From Gorsachius magnificus (Eukaryota; Chordata; Aves; Pelecaniformes; Ardeidae), in the NCBI GenBank assembly GCA_034008185.1, contig CM067105.1, positions 1,860,001 to 1,924,000 of the forward strand: a stretch of 64,000 nucleotides of DNA, in the 5' to 3' direction. The notes under the pieces are model-generated. The model did no database searches, was not told where the DNA came from, and was given only the letters and a program-made list of their open reading frames with translations. The position numbers and the translations under genes are program-made. This document shows, piece after piece, positions 10,690 to 22,607 of this stretch (position 1 is its first letter; each line of letters starts with the position of its first letter).

Positions 10690-11520
10690 CTCTTTTCTCT
10701 ATGATCTAAACACTTCACATACCATGTTGGGAACCTTGTAGATCCAAGATAAGTAGACAGCACGCCTTGTAAAATACTACCATTAATTACATAATATTTT
10801 TGTGCATTATTGGGTGAGATCACATGATGAACAAGGAGTTTTTGCTTTGTTATGTACCAAACATTTGAATACAGAATGATTATATGCAATAAGTATAATA
10901 TTCTCAGAGCTAAAAATATCACATCTGGATGAAGCATTAGATTCCAAGTTCCTGTTGCTGTCAGTGAACATCTGATAAGGTATCCCACCAATGTTGTTCT
11001 ACATCCTTTTTCTCTCTTCCCAGAACGTGGTGTATTTCCTTTGCATCATGATGAGGGGTGATCAGGGTTCTTTGTCCATTTCTGTGAACTTGTTTCAGCA
11101 GTCAGTAGAGATCATCATGCTGTAACAGCTTTCTTCCCATTCATTCCAATGAGGGTAGGTAACAAATCTTGATAAGGTGTATAGGTTGATTGTAAGAATT
11201 GATAAGACGTGATAAGTTGAATATTTATAACCACAGTGATATTGCCTAAAGCTACAAAATCACACGGGAGTCTCATACAAACACACCCATCTCCAATATA
11301 CATAAGCACAGAGGTTTCGTCAGGATGTATCTTAAAATGACAGCCACTTTGTTCAGTGTCAAGACAAATGTCCTGGGCTTTAATGGCATTGCTTGTACAA
11401 ATCTGTCCTTGTTCTTCTCACACAACACGTCTATCGACATCAACAGTCTGCTGTTTGTTTCCCTTTTGTTGGGCCCACACTCTGTGTTCCAATGGATAGA
11501 GTACCATTCCATTCTGATTT
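10690..11520 (-). other. Possible retroviral env-like remnant
   Basis: No intact frame exists. Minus-strand translations contain HHDAKEIHHVLGREKKDVE followed by a tryptophan pair and a hydrophobic stretch, which resembles the end of a retroviral transmembrane envelope subunit. Frames are interrupted by several stops and shifts. The neighbouring LTR has its own target duplication and so need not belong to it. This is a weak call. Confidence 0.3.
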
Positions 11521-11539
11521 AACCCCAGCGCAATGATTG

Positions 11540-11900
11540 GGTGTATGGTGTCCCTAAAGTCAAACCTTACCTCTTACCCAAGGCCAGAACCCATAACCCC
11601 TCTTCCTCTTTCACTTTTGATCACACTCATCCCTAGCCCTTATCCCTACTATTAAATTGCCTTAATCACCGCCCTCACCCCAGGCCTAAACAAAACCCAA
11701 CTCCACAAAGCTAGCCCAGACTCTAAACATGAACCAGGCACCCTCTGAAGAACAACACCCTGAGCCGGACAGGTGAGCTCTATTTCCTAAGCCCTACGCT
11801 GAACACCTTACCCCCAAAGCCCTCCTTCCTATGCCCTAACCCCCTTATCTTTGTCCCCTCTCCTAACCCAAACTTCAGCTGCATGACCTCTTGAAGGTAG
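11540..11900. repeat. Degenerate C-rich telomere-like tract (copy 1)
   Basis: Irregular repetition of CCCTAA-, CCCTTA- and CCTAAC-like words, for example CCCTAGCCCTTATCCCTAC near 11630. It is not a perfect telomeric array. A homologous tract lies at 39780-40230. Confidence 0.55.
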
Positions 11901-12260
11901 GGCAGGGATCGTGACATCCCAGAGCAGTCCCACAATGTTGGCAGAGGAATGTGAGATTGCATGCGATTGATCAACTTGTAGACCTCAAGGAGGATATGGG
12001 TGGGGATCCAGCAAGTCTTGCAGATCCCATCTGTAGAAGGGTTATCCTGGTTTGCTCCTGTGAGCTCTTCTACTGTTTTCTGAGAAGGAAAAATACTAAA
12101 GTCATCTTTTGTACTGCCCCCAGAAGAGACTGTTCACATGGGAATTGGTTGTAGCAGTTTTAGATATAGAGAAGGGCAGGCACCTAAGTGCTGGTAGCAG
12201 GTGGGAGCTTCCTGCATGCTTCATATTACTATCAAATTCATTTTGCAACCCAGGGATATG
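11900..12260 (+). repeat. Segment directly duplicated at about 40270-41070
   Basis: Follows the C-rich tract in both places. Shared words include GAGGAATGTGAG near 11945 and 40295, and ACTGTTCACATGGGAATTGG near 12129 matching CTGTTCACCTGGGAATTGG near 40953. There is no coding potential. The second copy has extra internal sequence. Confidence 0.55.
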
Positions 12261-12469
12261 CTCAGCACAACACAGCCTGAAGGCCAAGCTATACATGGAG
12301 TGCAGCGCAGGCCTGGGCCTACTCAGGTTTCCTGGTACATGCATCACTATCTCCTTGATGGACAATGTTCTTCTGGTGAGGATCCCTGCAGTGCCTGAGG
12401 AAGGTTGGAAGGGGATGAGTTGTCCTCTAAGGCAGTTGGAGAAAGGAACACAATTTTAGGACCCAGTAA

Positions 12470-13165
12470 TCACTGACAACATGGAAGACTATGGACTTCT
12501 CCTAGAAGGCCACAATTGAAGGGAAGATGGAAGGTGATCCCTGACTTGACATGGCTAGTAATGCTCCTCCGGGTAGGTTTTTCAGAAGAAAACAAGGCAG
12601 AACTGGTGGAAGATATGGAGTACAGCTTTGGCTGGAGTGCCAGGGAAGTGGTGTAGTAGAAAACCCTGTGGGAAGTGAGCAAGACAGATTGCAGAAGTGA
12701 TGAGTGGAGAGGAAGGAGGACCTGAACCCACCTGCTGGCAGTGCTTTTCCTAATGCAGCCCACTATGCCAATGGCCGCCTTTGCTGCAAAGGTGCAAAGC
12801 CAGAGAAGAGAAGTCTTTAGGGCAACCTGACAACAGCCTTCCCAATCCTTCTTGAGTATCAGCAAGAAAATAGAGCCAGGCTCTTCCCTGTTGAGTGTGA
12901 TGGGAGGACGAGGACCAATGGGCATCCTTCCTATTCCAGCTGAAACAAGTGAGGACAATCTTCTCCCCCATCAAGAGAGTCAAGCACTGGAGCAAATGTC
13001 CCAGAGAGCTTGTGTCACCTCCATCCTTGCAGCTTTTCAAGCCCAAAGTGAACAAACCCCTGAGAATTCTGCTCTGACCTGCTCAGAGCAGCTGATCCTG
13101 CTGAGAGCAGGAGGTTGGTCTAGAGACCTCCTGCAGTCCGTTTCAGCTTGAACGATTCTGTGCTT
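12470..13165. mobile_element. Old CR1-like fragments
   Basis: 13095-13165 reads as a CR1 3' end on the plus strand (GGTTGGTCTAGAGACCTCC ... GATTCTGTG). 12720-12800 on the minus strand gives GCIRKSTASR, a CR1 ORF2-like string. Both are too decayed for exact limits. Confidence 0.35.
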
Positions 13166-13899
13166 CCACCCACCATGGATCTTGCCTTCATGATGGGAGG
13201 GAAAGCCCTCAGGTTGCCAGCGATCATAGAAGTCAGCCAGAAAGAAGCTTGGTCAGATGATCTGTGGCTCTCTTGTCCCATTGCTGGCATTGTAGCTCAG
13301 ATGCAGGGCTGCTTGCTGGGTACCCCAAACAGCCCTGATTACTTCCTAGTTTTCAGCTTTCCTTATCTTTTTTCCTTTTTGGCTCACTCACAATTTCTTC
13401 CCCTTCACCATCCTTGTACCATCCCATGCAAACAGCCCACCTCTTTTTTTACCCTTTCCTCCCTGTTGCTCATTTTTCTTCCTCTGTACCCTTATTTGGT
13501 GCTTCTGAGCTTTTCACCATGAGAATCCCTACCCTGGTCAGAAATTCCATTCAACTAGTACCTCCTTCTATTACTGGCAGTGTCCAGTCATTTCTTATGC
13601 TGTCATCTTGTCAGAGGCACCATGTGTCAGGGTGAACCATCTCGACACACACATTAACAGCTGTCCAAACAGACCTTCACTCCAGGGGGACCTTGAAAAG
13701 CTCTGGGATTCAGTCAGTAGAAACCTCACAAAGTTTTACAAGTAGAAGCAGCCAATCCTGTAGTGAAGGCAGAATAATCCAAAAAATGAGGCCAGGCTGC
13801 GACCTGAGGTGCTCAAGAGTGACCCTGAGAAGGGCCTGGTCATGAAGAGGAATGTCCTATGAGCCAGTGGGTGCATGCTCACCATGAATAAGGGCAGCT

Positions 13900-14340
13900 G
13901 CACACTGGGATGCACGGGAGGGGGCGGAGCATGGCCAGCCATGAGAGCTATCATCCCCCTTGCTACAGAGCTGGTGTGGCCACATCTGGACTGGTGTGAC
14001 TGCATGTGGGGCTCCCCAGTCTATAGGAATGGGGAGCAACTGGAGAGGTTCTAGAGGAGCTCTGGCAGGATGGTGTTTGGGTCCTGTGTGGTGAAGTTGA
14101 GGGACCTGGGCTGTTTTAGCTTGGTGAAGTGGAGGCTCAGGGCACTCTAATAGTAGTGAGCAACTGCTTGAAGGGTGGAATAAGAGATTATGGATTTTTT
14201 CCTGGTAGTGGGAAGAGAGGGAAACCTTCACAAAGTACAGCTCAGAAGGTTTAGACTGGAGAAAATGAACAAGAAGTCTCGATCAGAGGTTATCCTTCTG
14301 TTTTAAGAGGTCACCCAGAGGGATTCTACATCAGCCCATG
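13900..14340 (+). mobile_element. Old CR1 LINE fragment (ORF2 3' region)
   Basis: Plus-strand translation gives CR1 ORF2-like strings (HLDWCDCMWGSPVYRNGEQL, then FSLVKWRLRAL) broken by stops. The inverted counterpart lies at 30965-31240. Confidence 0.5.
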
Positions 14341-14439
14341 GCTTTGTGTTTCAAGGAAGAACAGCAATGCGTGGAGAGACATCAGGGAAGGTCTAGAAAT
14401 GCAGGTGAGAGACAGGTGGGAAAGCAAGATGGGTGCCTA

Positions 14440-15650
14440 CAGCCTGAAAGAGGTGCAGGCATGGGACAGTGTGGGACAGCCTGCAGTTGAGATGGCCAAG
14501 GGCTCTGGCAAGGCTGACAGGCCACAAATGACCAAGATCTTTGTCCCCTTGGCTGAGACAGTTGCATCTGCCACCAAGTCTCTTGGTTTCCTCCTCAGCC
14601 CTTCTTGGCCAAACCAGGACAAGCTGTACAGTTTTCCTGCACTTGGCCTTGCTCACTCTCACACCCCACTGTCCCCGCAAAGAGCCCTGAGCCACGCAGA
14701 AGGGACAGGACCTGCCTTCACAGGGCCTGTGGGTCAGGGCTTGGCTTTAATGCTGCCTAAAACCAACCAGTGCCTTTGCCTCCCTGCAATCATGGCCTCC
14801 AATGAGCTGCTCTAATGAGTCCCTGGGGAGGCTCTGTCAGGAATGGCCCTCACTGGGGCCCATTAATGCTTCAAGGTAGTTTGAGTTTGGCTTCTGACTT
14901 GGACTTCCTCAGACGTTTCTTCCATCTCCTCTCTCTGTATCTGAGCTTCATGGACTCAGCCCCAAAGACACCATGCACCCCTGAAAATACAAAAAGCCCT
15001 AACGACCTCTTTCTCTTCCCTTAACTGTCTTTAATTCTCCAAGACTAGTGCAGCTCCTTGGAGAGGTTTTACAGTGCAGTGAAAGAGGAAGATTTCAAAG
15101 TGCCCCTCCTGAAAATGATGTCTGATTTTAAAGGATATATTTTATTACTTTTCTGTGTAGAGAAGAGGAGATAGCAGCATTCTGCAAGTGATAATGATCC
15201 CTCAGGAGGTCTCCTCAGGAGGTCTGGAGAGGTAGGAGAAGCATTCCTCAGGGGCCTGATACTCTAGGGACAACCTTCCTCCATACCTCCCCAACCCCGC
15301 CATTGCTCTCAACGGCCCCCTGGCACTTCCATCACTCTTCCTGACATCAGACTTCTCCATTGAAGCCTGCAGCTGCAGGTGACAGCTCCTTGGCATCATC
15401 TTCCCCCTGCTGTCCTTAGAGAACTGAATGCACACAGGCACCGACGGATGTTTTCCTATTGGCAAGCAAAGTAAAAGCCAAGCATGACCAAGTTCCATAA
15501 ACACAACTCACTCTGCAAGCACATGTTCAGTACGGGCTGCCTCTAATGAGGTTGCCTTTTGACAAGGGAAAAGCTTTTAGGTCAGTAGATAAACAAAGAT
15601 AGATGGAAACACAATTAAAGGGTTGGCTGATGAGACAATTAGACTGCTGA
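14440..15650 (-). repeat. Three-copy 'A' repeat, copy 1 (inverted)
   Basis: A noncoding block present here on the minus strand and on the plus strand at 29510-30800 and 43230-44720. Landmarks are GTCTTTCAGCAGTCTAATTG (complement near 15640), GTGGAGAAGTCTGA-type words near 15350, and TATTAATGGGC near 14860. Identity is unknown; it could be a long retroviral LTR or another interspersed repeat. Confidence 0.5.
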
Positions 15651-15919
15651 AAGACAGGGAAACTTATAACTGCCTGATGTCAAAGCAGCAACTGTCTGCG
15701 TGACAGGAATGTGAATGAAGAAAGAGTAAGGGGAGGAAAAAACTGGAGAACAATGGAAAGGGCCTTTCCTAGGCCATCTCCACGGAAAAAGATGACCTTA
15801 GCAATGGTTGTTCTATCAATACAGGTGAAAATATATAAAAGTTTAGAGAAATATGCATACTGTTGAACAGGCAGAATAGTGGTAATGACGTTACACTGGA
15901 AGATCGATATTTCTTTGGG

Positions 15920-16870
15920 ATACCCTTTTTGAAAGTTCATGGGATAGGTAGAGATCCCTTGTGAGTGAGGACAATCCAATGTTACACCCATCTTTGAAAG
16001 AGGCCAAAAGCACCACCCAGGGAACCCCAGGCCGCACAAGATCACTGTGGTAACGAGGGTGCCTTGGCACGAGTGCTCTTGGGTAGCATTTCTGAGCACA
16101 TAAAAGAGAAAAATGTGTCCCAGTGCAGTGGGCATGCATTATCCAAGGGTAAATCATGCCTCATCAACCTGATTGCCTTCATGAAGAAGTCACTGCTTTT
16201 CTGCATGTGATGGGTATACCCTGGCTGGATGCCACATACCCACCAAAGCCGCTCTATCTCTGCCCTCTTCAGCTGGACAGGGGAGGGAATAAGAAATGGA
16301 AAGGCTCATGCGTCAAGGTAAGGAAAGGGAGAGATCATTCGCCAGTTACTGTCATGGGAAAACCATACTCAGCTTGGTAAAATTAGTTTAATTTATTACA
16401 AAACTAATCAGAGTGGGACAGGATAAAACAACCCTGAATCTTAAAATATCTTCCCACCACCACTCCCTTTTTCCTGGGCTTAACCTTACTCCCTATTTCA
16501 GAAGCTGCTATTGAAGCCCACCCGCCTCTACAAAACACTTCCAGGCCAATCCAATACAATGCACAAGGGGAGAAGAGTGGATGTCATTGATCTCCACTTC
16601 AGCAAGACTTTGGGCATGGTCTCCCTTGACATCCTTGTGCCCACATTAGGCCATGACAGTCTGGATGGGGAGACAAAAAGATGGGTAAAACACCAGTGGG
16701 ATGATGAGGCTGAGTGAGCAGCGCTGAAGGGGTCATCCCATCCCTGGAGGCCAGTGGGAGCATTGTGGGGCAGCACAGGGGACTCTCCTGTACAGCTGAA
16801 CACCTCTATCCATGACCCAGAGGAGGTAACTGTCACCACGTTTGTCACTGGCACTAACTTGGGAGGAGCA
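15920..16870 (+). mobile_element. Old CR1 LINE fragment, interrupted by an LTR scrap
   Basis: The plus strand shows CR1 reverse-transcriptase strings: a region equivalent to PIFERGQKHHPGNPRPHK, then GKSCLINLIAFMKKS near 16145, and after the LTR scrap DVIDLHFSKTLGMVSLDIL near 16580. Stops and frameshifts are frequent, so it is inactive. Confidence 0.55.
16218..16515 (-). mobile_element. Partial retroviral LTR inside CR1
   Basis: Shares long stretches with the LTR at 35840-36850, including AGCCGCTCTATC-type and CAGTTACTGTCATGGG words. Only one end of the LTR is present. The CR1 resumes after it. Confidence 0.5.
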
Positions 16871-17239
16871 TTCCTGTGCCCTAGGGCTGCCCTTCAGTCT
16901 GACCGGCAGAAGGACTGTCCTGTCAGAAACGTGATGAGATAGAACAGAACAAAGGCCAGGTCCTGTGCCTGGGATAGCCTAACCCCCTGCAGTGGCAGGG
17001 CCTGGGGACTGCCTGGCTGGGGAGTAGCTCTGCAGAAAAGGCCCTGGTGGTGCTGGGGGACAGAAGGCAAAACCTGATCCAGCAGAGTGACCTGGTAGCA
17101 AAGGCAGGCAGCAGTGTCCTGGATTCTCACCAAAGGAATGAGGGCAGTGATTGTCTCACCCTGCTCATCTCTCGTTAGACCCCAAGGACACTGCTGTGTC
17201 AAATTTTGTGCTACTGGGTAAGGGTAGGAGGGAGTGAGC

Positions 17240-18610
17240 ACCTGTGGGGCTGCTGGGCCCTTGGCCAGAGATAACTGCCACAGCAAGGAAGATGTTGGTA
17301 ACTGGCAGTGATTTCAGTGGAGGAGAGTCATGGAGATGCTCAGGGGCTGGAGCACTTTCCTGGGAGGACAAACTGAAGGGAAGGGCCTTGTTCAACCTGC
17401 AGGAAGGAAGGCATTGGGAATGTCCTACTCACAATCCAGTCCCTGACAGGGGTGGGGAGGGGTGGGGGGGAAGGCAGGAACATGAAACCGGTCTTGTCAC
17501 TGCATTGCTGGGCAGGAGACTAATAGACAATAGTCAGAGGTTGGAATAAGGAAGTCTGAGGCCAGAGGTAAGGAAATGACAGCTCTTCTGAGCATGGGGT
17601 GTTTTAGGTTGTAAATGGAATGTAAAGAAATCCTCAGACTTGGGGTCTCAGCCAATGCACATTTTCAATACATTTCAGGAGAAGTCCATGAGCACCTAAT
17701 TGAACTGGAGGTTTCTGAGAGAGTTTGGCTAAGAGACCAGCTCTGTGGCAAGAACTATGGGACTTTGCATGTTATGAGGGTCAGTAGGAAACTGGTTCCC
17801 TTTTTACTGATCATGGCAGTGGAGTTGGGTATCCATGAGCCCCAGAGGAGGACAGGGGTGACCATGCAGCAGAGGTCCCTCCTCAGGGCTGGGGTGTCTG
17901 GCCAGAGATGGAAATGGCCGCTGTGTGGGACTGATCTGGGACAATTTTGCTGGGGCAGCTTCCCCGGGGTGTCCAGGGAACATGGCACAGACCAGGACCC
18001 TCTCTTCTGCACCTATGTGGCCTTGTATCCTTCATTGTTTCACCTGCCTTGGGACCATGACTGCTGGCTGCCCACACTCACACAGCTGAGCTCTATGCTG
18101 GCATTTTTCTCTCCCCAAGATCCTTCCAGCCCAGGCCAGCCCCTCCCCAGCTCTCCCCACCTTCCCTGCCCTCTCCCCAGCCGAAACCCAGCAGAGCAGC
18201 CCAGTCTGGGCTGGTTCAGTGTCACTGCCCACCACAGGGTGCTTCAGAGCTCTGGGCGCTCACCCCACAGCCCCATCCCCTCTGAAGGGCACAGCAAATT
18301 CTGTGGGACAGAGATGGGGGTTCAGGCTTTCCATGCCACCAGTCCTGTCCTAGATGAAGGGACCCTAAGAAATAATGGGGAGGTCATGGACCATCTCCCC
18401 TGCCATTGGACACCAATAAGAGAGCCTTCAAACCCAGAATCTTTGATCCCATGGAGCACACATTGCCATGACCTTCCCCAAAAAAACAAGGCGAATAAAA
18501 GAAGAGAGACATTAAAAGACCAATTCATTGAACATTTCTTGGAAGCAACTTTGGAGGAACAGCCCAGCCTTCAGGCACTGCATCTGGGAAATCCCCTTTA
18601 ATTGAAGAGC
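17240..18610 (-). repeat. 3' flank of OR unit 2
   Basis: Pieces of this stretch recur in inverted order after other OR copies: 17690-17835 against 60120-60300, 17290-17420 against 60520-60620, and 17810-18090 against 35440-35880 (-) and 46090-46520 (+). An open plus-strand frame of 328 codons at 17615-18601 covers it, but it is low-complexity, resembles nothing and overlaps the repeats, so I do not call it a gene. Confidence 0.5.
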
Positions 18611-18787
18611 TGCAATCTGAAAGACCACATGTGACACAGTGTTGTGCAAGGGTCAGACACAACAAGATAAAACCTCAGGTAAAGGAGGACAAACCCAGAA
18701 AATTATCTCTAAGTCGACACATCACAAGAGAAAAAAGCAGATACATGGCCTAAGTTAAACTCTGGGAAATGTGCAGAGGGGAGGATG

Positions 18788-19723
18788 TTATTGTCGGTGA
18801 AACAGTGTCCATTGGGCAAGATTACGTAGGGCATCCTTTATCTCCTGGTTCTTCATGCTGTAGATCAGCGGCTTCACTGCTGGAGGAATCACCGAGTACA
18901 GTACTACAACTACCAGATCCAGGGATGGGGAGGAGATGGAAGGGGCCTTCAGGTGATCAAACACTGCAGTGCTGATAAACAGGGAGACCAAGGCCAGGTG
19001 AGGGAGGCATGTGGAAAAGGCTTTGTGCCATCCCTGCTCAGAGGGGATCCTCAGCACAGCCCTGAAGATCTGGACATAGGACACCACAATGAAAACAAAA
19101 CACCCGAAGACCACAGAGACACTAAACACTATAAGCCCAAACTCCCCAAGATAAGCATCGGGGCAGGCGAGCTTGAGGATCTGGGGGATTTCACAGAAGA
19201 ACTGGTCCACACCATTTCCCTTGCAGAGCGGTGATGAAAATGTATTTGCTGTGTGCAGGAGAGAGTTGAGGAACCCACTTCCCCAGGCAGCTGCTGCCAT
19301 GTGGACACAAGCTCTGCTGCCCAGGAGGGTCCCACAGTGCAGAGGTTAGCAGATGGCAACGTAGCGGTCATAGGCCATGACAGTGAGGAGATACAACTCT
19401 GCTGAAAAGCAAAATACAAAGAGAAATACTTGGGTAGTACATCCTGTGTACGAAATGTCCGTGGTGTCCCACAGGGAATTCACCAAGGATTTGGGAACAG
19501 TGGTAGAGATGGAGGCCAGGTCGATTATGGAGAGGTTGAGGAGGAAGAAGTACGTGGGCGTGTGGAGGCGATGGTTGCAAGCAATGGTGGTGATGATGAG
19601 GCCGTTGCCCAGGAGGGCATCCAGGTAGATGCCCAGGAAGAGCCAGAAGTGCAAGAGCTGCAGCTCCCGTGTGTCTGCAAATGACAAAAGGAGGAAATGG
19701 GTGATGGAGCTGGCGTTTGCTGT
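18788..19723 (-). pseudogene. Olfactory receptor, family 14-like, with stop codon (OR unit 2)
   Basis: An almost full-length single-exon OR reads from about 19723 to the stop at 18788. TM1 is LHFWLFLGIYLDALLGNGL, TM2 starts TYFFLLNLSI, the TM3 motif is MAYDRYVAIC, then GSRACVHMAAAAWGSGFL, DQFFCEIPQILKLACPD, SYVQIFRAVLRIPSEQ, KAFSTCLPHLA and PAVKPLIYSMKNQ. Directly after MAYDRYVAIC a TAA at 19346-19348 replaces the lysine codon that starts KPLHYGTLL in the unit 3 and unit 5 copies. At the usual start position the codon is ACA (19721-19723), not ATG. The frame stays open upstream to 19960, but that part is intronic in the other units. The receptor would be cut after TM3. Confidence 0.88.
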
Positions 19724-19960
19724 CTGGTCAAGGAGATCTGTAAAAATGAAACAAAGGAAGTGACAAATTGGAGCAAAGAACCATGAGAAAAATCTATTCA
19801 GTTTCTTATAGAAACCCATCATACCGCCATTCCCTTTCACATAATGACCTTTGCTGACCTCTGTTTGGTGTTGGCTGAGGGTGCCCAAGGGAGAAGGAAG
19901 CTCTTTTCTGGGCTTGGCAGGAGTCTGTCCTGCTCTACAGCAATAGGTAAAGAGGAACAT

Positions 19961-20890
19961 GGGGTGATCTCAGATTAAATCCACTCATGATATCAAAGAG
20001 CTTTTCAGCACGGTCGCTCACAACTCACCTGACTGCAGAGCAGAGCTGTGGGGATTTTTTTTGTGCTTTCTCTTCCAGTTGCCCCACCACAGCTGAGGAG
20101 AGGTTATCATGTAGAAATGCCTGGCATTTCTGCTGCACTGCCAGGGAAATCTTGTGGGTCCTGAGAGGCAAAGGGACTGTCCCTGAGTGCAGAGGGAGGA
20201 CAGCCGCTCTGTCCATCAGCCCTGGGCTCAGCTGCCCTGTGCTGGCAGCTCTTTCAGCTCCAGGACTGAGTGCAGAGGGAGGACACCCTTCAAAAAAAAC
20301 ACGGCACTGCTGGGAGCAGAGGAATCCAGTTTCCCAGTGCAGATCTCAGCTCTGCCCTCCCAACCAGGGACACCCAGGGCTCACGGCAGCTGCCCACCTA
20401 CAGCCACACAGCAGCATTTTTGTGGCCTCAGCACACAGGGGTCTTCTCCATGGGGCTCCTGCATAACATAGAGGCACCACCGGAGAACTTTGCCCTCCTG
20501 GAGGGCAGCCTGCAGCCCAGCAGGACCTCCCAAGGAAAGAGTCCCATGTCCTCCCTTTGTTACAGCCTGAAGAGAGGCTGAGATCTCTGCCAGCCACACA
20601 CGCTGCAGTACCCAGAGCCCCAAAGGGTCACAGGGGGCGAGTGGGATGCTTTTCCTCCATGGACAGATGTGCATGGCAGTGCACACAGCATTGGTGTCTG
20701 AGCTGCACTTGAATCCTCCCCCACCCCCCCCCAAACACCCCAGGGAGTGTAACAGTAAGAGCAAGGGTGGCAGGGAGAAGAGGAGAAGATGCCCAGTACC
20801 TCTTTGCATGGGAGGCAAGAGAGGGAGACCCAGTCAGACACAGGAGTTTTTCTTGTCTTTGGTGGTCAGGCTGCTGGGAAGGCAACTCCT
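19961..20890. other. Intron-like stretch of OR unit 2
   Basis: No gene or repeat family was recognised. It lies between the OR exon and the shared 5' block and is longer than the matching intron in the other units. A run of C with few interruptions occurs near 20715. Confidence 0.35.
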
Positions 20891-22310
20891 GGTCAAGTCT
20901 CCATAACATTGAGGGCAGAGGCTCTGCTGTGTGAGTGAGGAGACCAGGGGGTGGCTCCAGGGAAAGCGTCTGCACTGCAGGGGATGGCAGGGAGATGTCT
21001 GAATCCCTCCTCATTTCTGGCAGCAGTTCTCTCTTCCTTCCTGCCCATGGCTCTGCTGCTGGAGCTCCTCTTCAAGATCACAGTCCCCATCCCACCCTCT
21101 GTGTGCTCAGCTCTGCCCTGCAGACACCTCCTGGCAGCAGGGCACTGCCCAGGGACATCTCCGTGTCTGCAGGGGGGAAGGAGAAGCTCAGAGAAGTCCG
21201 GATGAGAACTGGGCTCTCCGTGCCTTCTCCAGAGCAGAGAAATAAATTCCCATCTCCCACTGCCCACCCAGCCAACCAAGAGAAGAAAACTAAAAGTACA
21301 GAATTGTACCTTTTCAGGGAATCCCCTACCTTGATAATCCATCTTTAAAATGACCAATCTGCAAATATCATCAGGGTGATGTAGAACTCTGAGCATCCCT
21401 GACCATTCCTGAACCCTCTGGACAGCAGGATCCTGCCCTGCCACCCACAGCTTTTGCCCTCAGCGTTGTGTTGATCTCCCCGGGCAGGATGAATGCTAAC
21501 CCTTGAAGGTGGAAGAATCACTGCCCTGGAGTGCAGCCCCTTGGGGTGCAGGGACCCTGTTCTAAAGCACAGCCCGGTGCAATCACAGAACCGTTTAGGT
21601 TGGAAAAGATCTTTAAGATCATCAAGTCCAATTGTTAACTTATCATTGCTAAGTCTAGCAGTAAACCATGTCCCTAAGCACCTCAATACTGGCTATACAC
21701 CCAGCTTCAAAACCTTGGAGCAATGTCCAGGAGAAGGCAGCCATTATGTCCTGTTCTTCTGATGGTGCAGCAGAGAAGCCCTGCTCTGCATCATGCCCTG
21801 CCTTTCTACACTAGTGAAACTGTGAGAGTCCTCCTAAAAAATCGTATCTGCTGTGGGATGTACCAGCTTTTGGATATCCCTCCAGGAAAACTAGCTTCAT
21901 TGTCCTGCACCCAGAGTTTGATCATGTAGAGGGCTGTGAAGGTCTCTCCCCCAATGAGATCTCAGCATCCTCCAAAACCACAAAGCCTGTAACCTCTGTC
22001 CTACTTCTATCATCTCTCCGGAGGCTCAAGCAGAGCCTCTGCCCTGCTGTGCTTTGCAAAAGAGCTGCTTCTGGGCAGAGCTGTCTCTCGGCAGCGCTGC
22101 CTACTTGCCTAGCTCCCTCCATCCCAGGAGCCCATCCCAGCTCAGCAGCAGAGGACCAGCCCAAGGCAGCCCTTGCTCTGCCCCCTCAGGGCTCCCTCCA
22201 GGTGTCCCTGGGGCTCCAGGGGAACCTGCTGTGAAAAAGGCTGAAGTCATCCCTGATGTTCCCTCAGTCAGATGGGGAGAGACACTTCTTTCCTGCAGTG
22301 TCATTGCTCC
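20890..22310 (-). promoter_or_regulatory. 5' noncoding block of OR unit 2, donor lost
   Basis: The minus-strand counterpart of 6416-7360, 32330-33300 and 57030-58210. At the leader-exon end the other units have GTAAGT or GTAAAT; here the aligned bases are ATCAAA (about 21918-21923), so the donor appears destroyed. A CR1 3' end (about 21575-21700) is inserted in it. Confidence 0.5.
21575..21700 (-). mobile_element. CR1 LINE 3' end
   Basis: The complement of a CR1 3' end, recognised by AATCACAGAACCGTTTAGG and AAGATCATCAAGTCCAA. It is short and 5'-truncated, and lies within the 5' block of OR unit 2. Confidence 0.65.
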
Positions 22311-22607
22311 TATTAGAAAATCAATAGGCCATGAAGATCACTTTTTTCCTCCCATCAATAGACATGATAGAAGGAAGGTGACAAGGCAAGATCTAAGTTC
22401 TCCAAGCTGGGAGGATGTGTTCTGTTCAGTGAATGTAGGCATTTCATCTTGGGTCTTTAGACCTGTGGCTAAAAAGGCAAGGAGCAATCATTTACCCACC
22501 TATCAGAACACCCTGAGCTCTGCCATTCAGCCTGTTCCCAATCCACATCACTGTCTACTCATCCAACCCACACTTTCTAAGCTCCTCCAGCCTTTCCTCA
22601 TAAGAAG

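Larger units (their letters stand above)
13360..16870 (-). repeat. Arm 1 of an inverted duplication (partner 28740-31770)
   Basis: Read on the minus strand, this arm gives the same succession as 28740-31770 on the plus strand: old CR1, the three-copy A repeat, a second old CR1, then a stretch matching 31390-31760 (for example CCCATGCAAACAGCCCA near 13423 against its complement near 31676). The copies have diverged by many substitutions and indels. A retroviral LTR scrap (16218-16515) is present only in this arm. Confidence 0.6.

Noticed and set aside
11540..11900. Considered as a true interstitial telomere array
   Set aside because: No run of exact CCCTAA repeats; only degenerate words.
17615..18601. 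328-codon open frame on the plus strand
   Set aside because: Composition is irregular, no domain is recognisable, and it lies across repeat pieces found in inverted form after other OR units.
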